Positions 1-9,851 of a stretch of DNA of 64,000 bases are shown piece after piece; position 1 is the stretch's first letter, and every line of letters begins with the position of its first letter. Below the pieces are notes generated by a model. The model searched no databases, had not been told where the DNA came from, and saw only the letters and a program-made list of their open reading frames with translations. Position numbers and translations under genes: made by a program. Source of the stretch: an uncultured Clostridia bacterium (lineage in GTDB: Bacteria; Bacillota; Clostridia; TANB77; CAG-508); assembly GCA_948664205.1 (NCBI GenBank), contig CAPNDH010000001.1:30642-94641 (forward strand), written 5' to 3'.

Positions 1-863
1 AATCCTAACATAATCATTATTATTCCAGAAACAAATAATAATACTGCCATAAGTGAACTATAACCCTGTAATATATTAGAATGTGTAATTAATTTGTGTA
101 CAATTGTGTAAATTCCATATACAAAACCTATTGCTGCTGTAATAAATCCTATTATAGTAGATATTCTTAATGGTTTTATAGAAAACGCTGTAAAACCATT
201 TACCCATAAGTTTAACATTTTTTTGAAAGTAAATGTTGTATGTCCTGTTATTCTTTCTCTTTCTTCCATTTGCACATTTACTATATCTCTTGTTGTTCTT
301 AATATTAAACCTGATATGTATGGATATGGATTTTTATATTTTAGTATTTCATCTACTATATATTTCTTTAAAACCATAAAATTTGTAAAACTTAAATCTT
401 TTGGTTTTTCCATTATTATTTCTGACATTTTTCTATTTACTATTGTTCCGAAGCTTTTAAATTTACTTTGTTTATATTCTGTATATTTTGCACTTGCAAC
501 ATCGTGACCTTCTTCCATTGGTTTCATTAATTCCCATAACTTATCCATTGGGCATTGTCCATCATCATCCATAAGTAAAACATAATCACCTGAGCAATAT
601 GTCATACCTGCCATTACTGCTCCTGGTCTATTCATGTTTTTTGTTAAATTTATTATTTTTACTTTTTTATTTGCTCTAGCAATTTCTTTTAAAACTTCCC
701 ATACGTTATCTGGCGAACAGTCATTTACTGCTACTACTTCATAGTCATATTTATCATTTTTTGAAACCACTTCATCTATTTCATTTATAACGGTTCCTAC
801 TGTTTTTGCACTACCATAACATGGTATAATAAAGCTTATTGTTTTTATATTATTATTTTCCAT
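1..863 (-). CDS. Family 2 glycosyltransferase, membrane-anchored (partial)
   Basis: Starts with ATG at 863 and runs off the left edge, so about 287 residues are visible. The N-terminus has the GT2 start (SFIIPCYG) and a metal-binding aspartate run (LLMDDDGQ near residue 98). After about residue 225 there are hydrophobic segments typical of the polyprenyl-phosphate glycosyltransferases GtrB, ArnC and DPM1. By family, it would load a sugar onto undecaprenyl phosphate at the inner face of the membrane. It is the last visible gene of the polysaccharide operon, 13 bases after the SDR gene. The sugar cannot be deduced. Confidence 0.85.
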   Translation of the reverse strand, partial: MENNNIKTISFIIPCYGSAKTVGTVINEIDEVVSKNDKYDYEVVAVNDCSPDNVWEVLKEIARANKKVKIINLTKNMNRPGAVMAGMTYCSGDYVLLMDDDGQCPMDKLWELMKPMEEGHDVASAKYTEYKQSKFKSFGTIVNRKMSEIIMEKPKDLSFTNFMVLKKYIVDEILKYKNPYPYISGLILRTTRDIVNVQMEERERITGHTTFTFKKMLNLWVNGFTAFSIKPLRISTIIGFITAAIGFVYGIYTIVHKLITHSNILQGYSSLMAVLLFVSGIIMIMLG

Positions 864-876
864 TTATTTCACCCTT

Positions 877-1869
877 TTATTTTCTTACAAATCTATTTAA
901 TTTCATTTCTTTTTTATAGTCTTCTAGATATGAAATATAGTCATATTTAGGTTCATATCCTAATTCTTCTTTTGCATTTGTTATATCCATAACGAAATCA
1001 TCACAGTCTTTTTTCTCTGGACATGGTATTATTTTTGAAGGCTTGTCTTTTGGTGAGAAAACTTTTATTATTCCTTCTATTTGTTCTTTCATTGTTGTTT
1101 TTACTCCTGTTCCAGCATTATATATTCCAGTATCTCTATTTACGAATAAAGATTTAAATATCATTTGGCATAAGTCTTTAACATATATTATATCTTTTCC
1201 TAAATCTGGGTTTCCCCACATCTCTATATCTTTTCCTTCAATAGCTCTTTGTATAATATATCTGTATGATACATATTTCTTTTCACCATCTACATAATAG
1301 AACATATCTGGTGAATATTCATATATATTAGGTAATCTAAAAATAAAGTTTTTAATTCCATACATTTGATGATAACATTCTATTAAATCTACTGCTGCAC
1401 ATTTTGTAGCTGCATAAACTGCATGATCTCCTTTATATATTGGTTTTCTTAACCATTCTGGTTTTAATGGTTTTTTATCTTTTAAATATCCATTTAAATC
1501 TGCCCATGTTTGTGTATATATAATTCTATCAACCTTTACTTTTCTACAATATTCTAGTACATTCATTGTTCCTGTTACGTTAACATCTATATATTTATAT
1601 GGGTCATCTTTTGCTAAATATGCTGGCAAAACACCTGCAAAGTCTATTAATGCATGTACATCATTTGTTGGTAATTTTTCAAAATCCTCCTTATTTGTTA
1701 TATCTAATTGTATATATGTACCTTTATAAAATTCATATGGATATTCTGCTTTTGTACCTGTTGCAATTATTTCATACTTTTCCATATCTAAATTTTCTAG
1801 TAAATAATCAATAAAATACATTCCCAAATTTCCTGCTGAACCTAATACTATTATTTTCTTCTTTTCCAT
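877..1869 (-). CDS. NAD-dependent epimerase/dehydratase (extended SDR)
   Basis: 330 residues. The Rossmann glycine motif GSAGNLG lies at residues 10-16 and the catalytic YxxxK motif appears as YAATK near residue 153, in the usual spacing for extended SDR nucleotide-sugar enzymes. The family epimerises, dehydrates or reduces NDP-sugars in the cytoplasm. The gene sits between an ATP-grasp enzyme and a glycosyltransferase in a glycan operon, so a role in making an activated sugar is likely. Substrate specificity cannot be read from the sequence. Confidence 0.85.
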   Translation of the reverse strand: MEKKKIIVLGSAGNLGMYFIDYLLENLDMEKYEIIATGTKAEYPYEFYKGTYIQLDITNKEDFEKLPTNDVHALIDFAGVLPAYLAKDDPYKYIDVNVTGTMNVLEYCRKVKVDRIIYTQTWADLNGYLKDKKPLKPEWLRKPIYKGDHAVYAATKCAAVDLIECYHQMYGIKNFIFRLPNIYEYSPDMFYYVDGEKKYVSYRYIIQRAIEGKDIEMWGNPDLGKDIIYVKDLCQMIFKSLFVNRDTGIYNAGTGVKTTMKEQIEGIIKVFSPKDKPSKIIPCPEKKDCDDFVMDITNAKEELGYEPKYDYISYLEDYKKEMKLNRFVRK

Positions 1870-1885
1870 ACCTTTTCTCTCCTTT

Positions 1886-3007
1886 TTAATTTTCTCTTTC
1901 TGGTGTATAAATATAATACCCTATTCTTGTTGAACTGTCAGTTGTTTTTCCTAAATTTTCAAGCTCCATTTCACTTATTCTATAAATATTCTTTGGATGT
2001 TTTTCTTTGTATTCGTTCATTTCTTTTATATCTTGCTCAGTAAATATAAATTTGATATATGCTTTTGTTGGTTCTGTTGTTTTTGTAAAATCTGGTGTTT
2101 TACCACATGCTACATCAATTACCATTTTCATAAAGTCATATCCTGTAGATATTTGAACTAAATCTGAACCTATACAATCTCCGCCCATTCTAGCTCCTAT
2201 TTCTATTATTTCAAAGTTTCCGTTTTCATCTACTTTAAATTCTGTATGGCTAGCTCCATTTTGTATGTTTAATGCTGTTAGAGCTTCGAATATGTTGTTT
2301 TTTATTCTCTCTTGATATTCTTCTTTTATATCTGATGGTTCACAATGTCCTGTTTCTATAAAGTTTGGAGATCCTGTTGTATATTTTTTTGTAAATGCTA
2401 AAAAGTGATGTTTTCCTTTATATGAAATACATTCACAACTATATTCATCTCCTTCTATGTATTCTTCTATAATTGCTCTTTTTTCAAAAGAATCTTTTAT
2501 TGAATTACATACCGCTTCTTCTAAGCCTTCTATATTATATAGTTTAGTTATCCCTCTACTTCCAGATCTATCTGTTGGCTTTACTATTATAGGGAATTTC
2601 ATTTCATCAATATTCCATGTTGTTTTGTCATCACTTACTTTTATAAACATAGGAGTTTTTATATTATTTTGTTTTAATTTTTTACGCATTTCATATTTGT
2701 TTGTACATTGAAGTGTATTTGCTGTTGGATTACAAGCAAGTCCCAAATTTTCAGCTACATAATTTACTGTAATTGTTGCTAAATCTGAACCTATTGAACA
2801 TATTCCTACTGGTTTTATTTCTTTACATTTTTCTAATATTTGTTCTTTTTCTGTAATACTTATAGGATAAAAATAATCTGCTGTTCTTTCTCCAATAGCA
2901 TCTGCTTTCCATGCAAATGCATGTACTTCATATCCTAATGATTGTGCTTTTAATATTAATTGGTTTTGGAACTCATTTGCTCCAATTATTACTAATTTTT
3001 CTTTCAT
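1886..3007 (-). CDS. ATP-grasp domain protein
   Basis: 373 residues with the ATP-grasp arrangement: an N-terminal nucleotide-binding-like domain, a central ATP-binding lysine segment (IVKPTDRSGSRG, near residue 139), an acidic patch (EEYIEGDEYSCE), and the late metal-binding segment EIIEIGARMGGD. These enzymes join a carboxylate to an amine or thiol through an acyl phosphate. It lies directly downstream of the WecE-type aminotransferase, so ligating an amino acid or other acid to a 4-amino sugar is an attractive inference, not shown by the sequence. Confidence 0.8.
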   Translation of the reverse strand: MKEKLVIIGANEFQNQLILKAQSLGYEVHAFAWKADAIGERTADYFYPISITEKEQILEKCKEIKPVGICSIGSDLATITVNYVAENLGLACNPTANTLQCTNKYEMRKKLKQNNIKTPMFIKVSDDKTTWNIDEMKFPIIVKPTDRSGSRGITKLYNIEGLEEAVCNSIKDSFEKRAIIEEYIEGDEYSCECISYKGKHHFLAFTKKYTTGSPNFIETGHCEPSDIKEEYQERIKNNIFEALTALNIQNGASHTEFKVDENGNFEIIEIGARMGGDCIGSDLVQISTGYDFMKMVIDVACGKTPDFTKTTEPTKAYIKFIFTEQDIKEMNEYKEKHPKNIYRISEMELENLGKTTDSSTRIGYYIYTPEREN

Positions 3008-3028
3008 TATAATTCTCCTTTTATTATT

Positions 3029-4144
3029 TTATTTATAAAATTCTTTAATTTTTTCACAAACTGTTAAAACTTCTTCTTCTTTTAATCCATAGTACATTGG
3101 AAGTCTTAATAATCTTTCACTTTCTTTAGTTGTATATTTATCTTCTCCATGGAATCTTCCATATTTTATTCCTGCTGGAGCTGTATGTAATGGTATATAA
3201 TGAAATACTGATGCAATATTATTTTCTTTTAAGTATTTTATTAATCTTGTTCTTTCTTCTAGGTCTTTAGTTTTTATATAAAACATATGTGCATTATGTT
3301 TGCACTCTTTTGGTATATATGGAAGTTCTATTTGTTTTATATCTTTTAAATTATCATAGTATAAATTCCATGATTTTAACCTATCATTATTTATTTCATC
3401 TGCCATTTCTAATTGTGCATAAAGGTACGCTGCATTTATATCACTTGGTAAGAAAGATGAACCTGCTTCTACCCAAGTATATTTATCAACTTGTCCTCTA
3501 AAAAATCTACTTCTATCAGTTCCTTTTTCTCTAACTATTTCTGCTAGCTCAAAATTGTCTTCATCTTTAACTAATAAAGCTCCACCTTCACCCATACTAT
3601 AGTTTTTAGTTTCATGGAAGCTATAGCATCCGTAATCTCCAATTGTTCCTAGAGGTCTACCTTTATATTCGCTCATAACTCCTTGTGCAGCATCTTCTAT
3701 TACTATTAAATTATACTTTTTAGCTATATTCATTATTGTGTCCATTTCACATGCTACACCAGCATAGTGAACTGGCACAATTGCTTTTGTTTTTTCTGTT
3801 ATTGCATCTTCAATTAATGTTTCGTCTATATTCATTGTGTCTGGTCTAATATCTACGAATACAACGGTTGCTCCTCTTAATACAAATGCATCTGCTGTTG
3901 ATACAAATGTATATGCTGGCATTATAACTTCATCACCTGGTCCTATTTTAGAAAGTATTGCAGACATATCTAACGAATGACTACATGATGTAGTTAATAA
4001 TGCTTTTGAATTTGTTTTTTCTTCTAACCAAGCATGACATTTTTTTGTAAATTGTCCATCGCCACAAATCTTTCTACTATCTATAGCTTGACTTATATAT
4101 TCTTTTTCCTTTCCAACATATGGTGGTACATTAAAATCTATCAT
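3029..4144 (-). CDS. wecE: dTDP-4-amino-4,6-dideoxygalactose transaminase
   Basis: 371 residues, nearly the same length as enterobacterial WecE/RffA and closely similar along its whole length. Recognisable segments include GDEVIMPAYTFVSTADAF, the pyridoxal-nitrogen aspartate in VIEDAAQG, and the Schiff-base lysine in FHETKNYS (about residue 182). The enzyme transfers an amino group to the 4-keto-6-deoxy sugar nucleotide, giving dTDP-Fuc4N in the cytoplasm. This predicts a 4-amino-4,6-dideoxyhexose, possibly further acylated, in the glycan built by the operon. The DegT/DnrJ/EryC1/StrS family is certain and the exact sugar product is probable. Confidence 0.9.
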   Translation of the reverse strand: MIDFNVPPYVGKEKEYISQAIDSRKICGDGQFTKKCHAWLEEKTNSKALLTTSCSHSLDMSAILSKIGPGDEVIMPAYTFVSTADAFVLRGATVVFVDIRPDTMNIDETLIEDAITEKTKAIVPVHYAGVACEMDTIMNIAKKYNLIVIEDAAQGVMSEYKGRPLGTIGDYGCYSFHETKNYSMGEGGALLVKDEDNFELAEIVREKGTDRSRFFRGQVDKYTWVEAGSSFLPSDINAAYLYAQLEMADEINNDRLKSWNLYYDNLKDIKQIELPYIPKECKHNAHMFYIKTKDLEERTRLIKYLKENNIASVFHYIPLHTAPAGIKYGRFHGEDKYTTKESERLLRLPMYYGLKEEEVLTVCEKIKEFYK

Positions 4145-4171
4145 TTTTCTTTCCTTTCCTTTGCTTATTTA

Positions 4172-6031
4172 TTATTCTTTAATCTGACATTGTTCTGAAT
4201 ACAAGTCTAAATTTTTATTAAAATAAGGGTCTTTTTTATCTAATTCACTTTTCCATTTTTTTTCAAATAATTGTATTTCATTATTAAATCTTTGCCTCTT
4301 TTCTGGTGTATCTTCATATCCTCTTGTTTTTGATTCATAATGATATAGTTTTGCGTATGGAGTATATACAATTAATTTATTTTCTTTTCTTATTTTCATA
4401 CAAAAGTCAATATCATTAAAAGCTACTTTAAATTCTTCATCTAGTCCATTTACCTTTTTATATAATTCTTTTTTTGTCATTAAACATGCTGCAGTTACGG
4501 CCGAATAATTATTTACTACTACTGCTCTTGCATGATAACCTATCTGGCTATCTTGAATCATTTTATCAACATGTCCTGCTATTCCACCCATTCCAATAAC
4601 AACTCCTGCGTGTTGAACTAGGTTATCTTTATATAATAGTTTTGCTCCTACTGCTCCTACATCTTCTCTTTGACAAATGCCAAGCATTTCTTCTAACCAT
4701 TCTTTATTAATAACTTTAATATCATTATTCAGTAGCAATATATATTCGCCTTTTGCATATCTTACTGCATAATTGTTTATAGCAGAGTAATTAAATACTT
4801 TTTCTTTATGAGATATAATTTTTATTTTATCATTTTTACTTATTTTATCATAATATTTAAAAGTTTTCTTATTTTTACTGTTATTTTCAACAATTATTAT
4901 TTCAAAGTTTTGATAGTTAGATTGTAATATTGAATTAATTGCTCTTTTTAAGTATTTTATACTATCTTTGTTTGGTATTATTATTGATATTAGTGGATTC
5001 CCTTTTATCTTATATTTTATTTGGTATAAATTAAGGTCATTTTCTTTTTTTATTTGAATATCATAGTATTCGATTTTTAACCTATTTAAGTGTTCCTTTA
5101 TTGCTTCTTTTCCTAATTGCTCTGTATTATTTTCTATCATTTTAGTTTTTCTAACATGGTATAATACATTAGGAATGTGAACTATATTTTTAGTTTTTTC
5201 TGATATTCTTAAATATGTATCATATTCTCTAACACCATCAAATTCTTTTCTAAATTTTCCTATTTCATTTATTAAATTTGTTTTTATTAAAGCAAAATTT
5301 CCAATATAATTATTACTTCTTAAAAAGTCTGGTGAAAAGTCTGGTTTAAAAAATGGATTATATTTATTTTCTAAACTATTCTCAAACATATCTTCATCTG
5401 TATATATCATTTGAGCTTCTTTATAATCATTTAGTGTTTTCACAATTTCATAAAACGCTGTTTTTTCTAATATATCATCAACTTTTATAAAGCTTACCCA
5501 TTCTCCCTTTATCATCGTTAGTGCTTCATTATAGCATTCCGAAATGGTTGTATCTTTATTAATTTTTATGTATTTTATTTTACTGTTCTGTTCCATATTT
5601 ATATTTTTTGAATGACTTATATCTATTAAATATAGTTCCCAGTTTTTATAAGTTTGTTTTTTTATACATTGTAGAAAATCATCTAAATTTTCAGTTTCAT
5701 TATTTACTACTGTAATAATACTAATTAGTGGTTCATACTCGAATGTTTCATTTTTTTGTCTATTTAATTCTTCTTCAGGTGGCGTATGGTTTTGTATCCA
5801 CTTTTTATATTTTTCATCTTGGTATTCTCTACTTGTTTTTATTACAAGTTTATTAAATGAATATTTTATAGCTTCTTTTAATCCTATTTCTTTTATTTTT
5901 TCTTTTAGATTTATTATGTTTTCTTTATTATTTAATAATCTATATATATATTGAATAATAAACCTTCTTTTACTATTCAATGGTAGTATGAAATTGATTA
6001 TATTATTTTTTAATATTTCTGTTTTGTTCAT
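4172..6031 (-). CDS. Two-domain family 2 glycosyltransferase
   Basis: 619 residues. After about 95 residues there are two GT-A modules: the first begins near ISIITVVNNE with an acidic stretch YTDEDMF, the second begins near ISIIIPNKDS with LLLNNDIKV as the nucleotide-sugar and metal region and FNDIDFC near the acceptor site. The C-terminus (GYEDTPEKRQRF) matches that of the protein at 9852-11678, so the two are paralogs. Such tandem GT2 proteins add alternating sugars to capsule or O-antigen-like chains at the cytoplasmic membrane face. Confidence 0.88.
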   Translation of the reverse strand: MNKTEILKNNIINFILPLNSKRRFIIQYIYRLLNNKENIINLKEKIKEIGLKEAIKYSFNKLVIKTSREYQDEKYKKWIQNHTPPEEELNRQKNETFEYEPLISIITVVNNETENLDDFLQCIKKQTYKNWELYLIDISHSKNINMEQNSKIKYIKINKDTTISECYNEALTMIKGEWVSFIKVDDILEKTAFYEIVKTLNDYKEAQMIYTDEDMFENSLENKYNPFFKPDFSPDFLRSNNYIGNFALIKTNLINEIGKFRKEFDGVREYDTYLRISEKTKNIVHIPNVLYHVRKTKMIENNTEQLGKEAIKEHLNRLKIEYYDIQIKKENDLNLYQIKYKIKGNPLISIIIPNKDSIKYLKRAINSILQSNYQNFEIIIVENNSKNKKTFKYYDKISKNDKIKIISHKEKVFNYSAINNYAVRYAKGEYILLLNNDIKVINKEWLEEMLGICQREDVGAVGAKLLYKDNLVQHAGVVIGMGGIAGHVDKMIQDSQIGYHARAVVVNNYSAVTAACLMTKKELYKKVNGLDEEFKVAFNDIDFCMKIRKENKLIVYTPYAKLYHYESKTRGYEDTPEKRQRFNNEIQLFEKKWKSELDKKDPYFNKNLDLYSEQCQIKE

Positions 6032-6051
6032 AAAATTTTCCTTTAATTATA

Positions 6052-8028
6052 TTAAATATTATTTTCTTTTTCTAATCCCCACACTCTTTTTAGAAAATCA
6101 TATCTTTTTTGAAATTCTTCTTTATGCCAATCTTTAATTTCTATTAAGTCTCCAATTTCTTTGTGTATACTTTTTATTTCTTCTAAATGTTTTTGTTTTT
6201 TCATATTAGAAGTAATATTCTCCCCATGTACACGATAATAGTTATATGGTTTATTTACATATGCTATATCTCCTTTTATCATAACATTTGCATATACAAC
6301 CCAATCACCTGCTTGTCTGTACTTTGTTGCTTTTTCGAATATATCATCATAATTATCTTTTTTTATAATACATGATGAAACATTTGCTATAGTGCAATTT
6401 AAAAATGTGTAATTATCTAATTCATTTTTTCCATTGTTTATAAAATCTTTATCCCAATGGCCTGTTTTTCTTAAATCAATTTCAGGTTTAATTGTTTTTA
6501 AGAATATTTCACCTTGCTTATTTATAAAAGCTGTATCAACATATGCAATTCTAATATTATTATTTTTTCTTATTTTATTTAAAAGTACTTTTAACAATCT
6601 TTTATCACAATAATCATCTGCTTCTGCAATCCAAACATAATCACCTTTAGCTAAATCAAATCCTTTTTTCCATTGTTTAAATGCAATACCTGAATTTTCT
6701 GTATTATAAACTTTCTTTATATCTATGTATTTGCTTAACTTTTCTGTAATATTATCTATTAATTCTCTGCTATTATCTTTAGAGCAATCATCTAATATTA
6801 TTAATTCATTTATCTTTTCTTTTTGATTTAATATACTATATATTCTTTGAACTAAATAATCTTCATAATTATAATTTGGAACAACTACTGATACTTTAAT
6901 GTCTTTATCTTTTAACCTTGCTTGCTTTCTAGCTACTTTTTCCAAATCATCTATGGTTAAATTTTTTCTTATAACATTTTTTGTTTTTAGTTTTGATTTT
7001 ATTTTTCTTAGCACAGGTATAACTTTACCCATAATATTAACACATACTAGATATAAGTTTATTAGTAAAGGACTCTTTGTTCTTAATAACTTTACAGAGC
7101 CTAATACACGTAATTTTTCAAGCCTCGGAAATGCACCTATACATTCTCTACCTTTTTTGCTATTTTCAATGCCTAGCATTTTATTCTTTTTTATAAACAA
7201 TTTTAAAAATTTTTGTCTTTTGAAAAATCCTTTTATTTTAATAATTTTATATATATATAGCATAAATACTTGGTGACATATAATTATATCTTTATATTTT
7301 TCAAAGTCTTTCAAATCATTTATTCTATCAAGACATACTTTTACTGAGTCAAACATATCAAATCTTTTTATAGAAAAATCCGAATTCTGTATAGATGTAT
7401 TTCTTTGTACATAATAATATTTGCATTTATCTGTGTATGCAATTTTCTTTGCATGAAGTACACTTGGTATAACAGATGCTACATCTTCATTTATTTTTCC
7501 TTCTAAAAACAAATAATCTTCAATTAATGATTTTTTAAATAGTTTATTGCAGGCTGATGCACATAGTCCATTATCTATTGAAGCAAGCTTTATATCTTCT
7601 TGATTTGGATTGATTCCTTTTTGAAGCTCACTCATTTCTTTTCCATCTTCATCAACAATTAAAATATTTGTTATTGCAACTTCTGCATTTTCTTTTTCTA
7701 TTTCATCAATTAATGCTTCATAATAATTTTCATCTATATAATCGTCTGAATCAATAAAACCTATAAAATCTGTTTTGGCTTCCATTATTCCTTTATTTCT
7801 TGTTGCTGCAAGTCCTAAATTTTTTTCATTTTTTATTACTTTAACTTTTCCTTCATTTTCCTTTTCTATTTCCTTAATAATTTCAAATGTTTTGTCTGTA
7901 GAGCAATCATCAATTGCTATTATTTCTATGTTTTTATATGTTTGATTTAATATTGATTCAATTGATTTTTTTACATATTTTTCAACATTATAGCATGGTA
8001 CAATTACAGTTATTTTTTTATTTTCCAT
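6052..8028 (-). CDS. Two-domain family 2 glycosyltransferase
   Basis: 658 residues with two complete GT-A domains. Domain 1 (residues 5-230) has VIVPCYNVEKYV and the metal-binding FIDSDDYID. Domain 2 (about 385-620) has VVVPNYNYEDYL and WIAEADDYCD. The linker is basic and without clear membrane spans. The start ATG overlaps the stop of the upstream methyltransferase (TAATG), so the two are probably translationally coupled. It likely adds two residues to the exported glycan. Donor and acceptor are unknown. Confidence 0.88.
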   Translation of the reverse strand: MENKKITVIVPCYNVEKYVKKSIESILNQTYKNIEIIAIDDCSTDKTFEIIKEIEKENEGKVKVIKNEKNLGLAATRNKGIMEAKTDFIGFIDSDDYIDENYYEALIDEIEKENAEVAITNILIVDEDGKEMSELQKGINPNQEDIKLASIDNGLCASACNKLFKKSLIEDYLFLEGKINEDVASVIPSVLHAKKIAYTDKCKYYYVQRNTSIQNSDFSIKRFDMFDSVKVCLDRINDLKDFEKYKDIIICHQVFMLYIYKIIKIKGFFKRQKFLKLFIKKNKMLGIENSKKGRECIGAFPRLEKLRVLGSVKLLRTKSPLLINLYLVCVNIMGKVIPVLRKIKSKLKTKNVIRKNLTIDDLEKVARKQARLKDKDIKVSVVVPNYNYEDYLVQRIYSILNQKEKINELIILDDCSKDNSRELIDNITEKLSKYIDIKKVYNTENSGIAFKQWKKGFDLAKGDYVWIAEADDYCDKRLLKVLLNKIRKNNNIRIAYVDTAFINKQGEIFLKTIKPEIDLRKTGHWDKDFINNGKNELDNYTFLNCTIANVSSCIIKKDNYDDIFEKATKYRQAGDWVVYANVMIKGDIAYVNKPYNYYRVHGENITSNMKKQKHLEEIKSIHKEIGDLIEIKDWHKEEFQKRYDFLKRVWGLEKENNI

Positions 8029-9840
8029 TACTTTTCCTTTCTATGTAATATTTCTATCAACCTACGAAAACTACTTTTTTTATATTTTTGTACTTCATCT
8101 AGTAATTTAGCTTTTTCATCTAATAATTGATTTTTTTCTTTTAGTAATTCGTCTTTTTCTTCATATAATTTGCTTAGTTGTTTATTGTATTTTAATTTTA
8201 TACCTTCTATACTTATTATAGACTTCCATTTATCAGCATAAAAATTATAAACTGAGCTATCTGTTATTTTTTCTTGCCATTTATTTTCTATAGTCTCAAA
8301 TAAGTTAATGAAATTTAATATATTATATTTTTCATATAAATTATCTTTAAATTTTTCCTTATTTTCTATTTTGATATTTTCATCAAATAATTGTTTTAAA
8401 CTTCTATACATTATAAATTCAAGTGGAACATTCTCTTCTTTCCATTCTTGATCAAATACGATATATTCTTCTTTCTCATTATCATAAAAAATATTTTGGA
8501 ATATTAGGTCAATAAATCCATTCTCTACTATTGTTAGTTTGTTTTTATCTTCATCAGATATTTCAATATCATATTTTGTAAATATATCATTTGGGGTATT
8601 ATTACTTTGATATTTAAGTTTTTCTTTTAAGTATATATACCATTTATCTATTTGATTTTCTAATTCTACTAAATCATTTTTGTTTGCTATATTTTTCAAA
8701 TACTCATCTAATGTAGAAAGTTTTATATAATTACTACTTATTCTTCCATGTACATCTTCTTCACAAGTGTTGAAACCTAAGTCATTTAATGTTTTAATGT
8801 TTTCCTTAATTTCTTCTACGTGAGAGGTTTCATTTAAATAATAAGCTTCCTTAGTTACATTTTCTTTACCTATTTTTGTAATTATTTTATATTTATTTTT
8901 CCTAATATTACTATATTTTATAAAATTGATATCTTCATTTATACAATTTTCTTCATTAGTAATTTCTATTAAATAACTATTGGTAAATATATCAAATTGT
9001 TTATTACTTACTACATTATTTAAAAATGTAAGTTCACTATACATTATTTCTTCGTCATCATTATAATACAAATTATAATTAAATTTTTCAGGTAAATAAC
9101 TATCTGTATAAATAGCATCTGTTAATTTATAATTTGGAACTGGATAATAAAATCTATAGTTAATATCAGATATTTCTTTTAGCATTTCTTTTAATTCATA
9201 TTTTGTATATAATTTATATTTTTTTTCAATATAATGTTTATAATTTGTAAATGGAACTTCATCTGTGTTTCTTGTAGAGCCTGCTAAATATTTAACACCT
9301 ATTTTATTATCTATTGCCAATAATATTTTTCCATTATGCTTTAAGTGTTGTTTTGCCCATTCTACCATTTGTTTTAAAGAATTAAAACCTAATTCTTTTG
9401 CATATTCTGCTGTTCCTAAAATAGTAATATAATCATATTTTTGTTCTAATTCTAAATTATTTAAATAAGTAGTTATAATTAATTTTAAATTATTACAATT
9501 TGAAAATCTTTCTTCTATACATCTTGCTTTTTTCTTACTAAATTCAATAGATGTAACTTTTCTGGCCTTCTTTATAAGTTCACCGAGTTACTTCACCATA
9601 GTTTGCTCCTATTTCTAGCAACTCACTATTTTCTTCAAAAGGATACCATTTTATAATATTTGTTGCCATTTCAGAAAATATTTCTACTATTTTTGTTCTT
9701 TTGTCTTGCTCAATTATTTTATTATAATGTTCTTTTCTATAAGACCTTATATATTTTTCTATATCTTCTTCAAAATTTTTATAAATATCATTATTATAAT
9801 TGTTCTCTTTTTCATAATTTTTTTCTTCAATATCAATCAT
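8028..9840 (-). CDS. SAM methyltransferase with coiled-coil tail; needs a +1 shift at CGG
   Basis: Read as one gene with a single +1 shift at CGG 9583-9585, giving about 603 residues. The first part has the SAM-binding motif LLEIGANYG. At codon ACT-CGG-TGA the zero frame stops, whereas dropping the C gives a frame that continues IKKARKVTSIEFSKKKARC and on through the rest of the fold with the same spacing as the paralog at 11689-12789. The C-terminus is a long coiled coil (repeated LLxEK). I prefer ATG 9840 over GTG 9849 because the SD AAGGTG overlaps that GTG and lies 6 bases from the ATG. It probably methylates or caps the glycan. Either recoded or an assembly/pseudogene frameshift. Confidence 0.75.
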
Positions 9841-9851
9841 ATCTTTCACCT

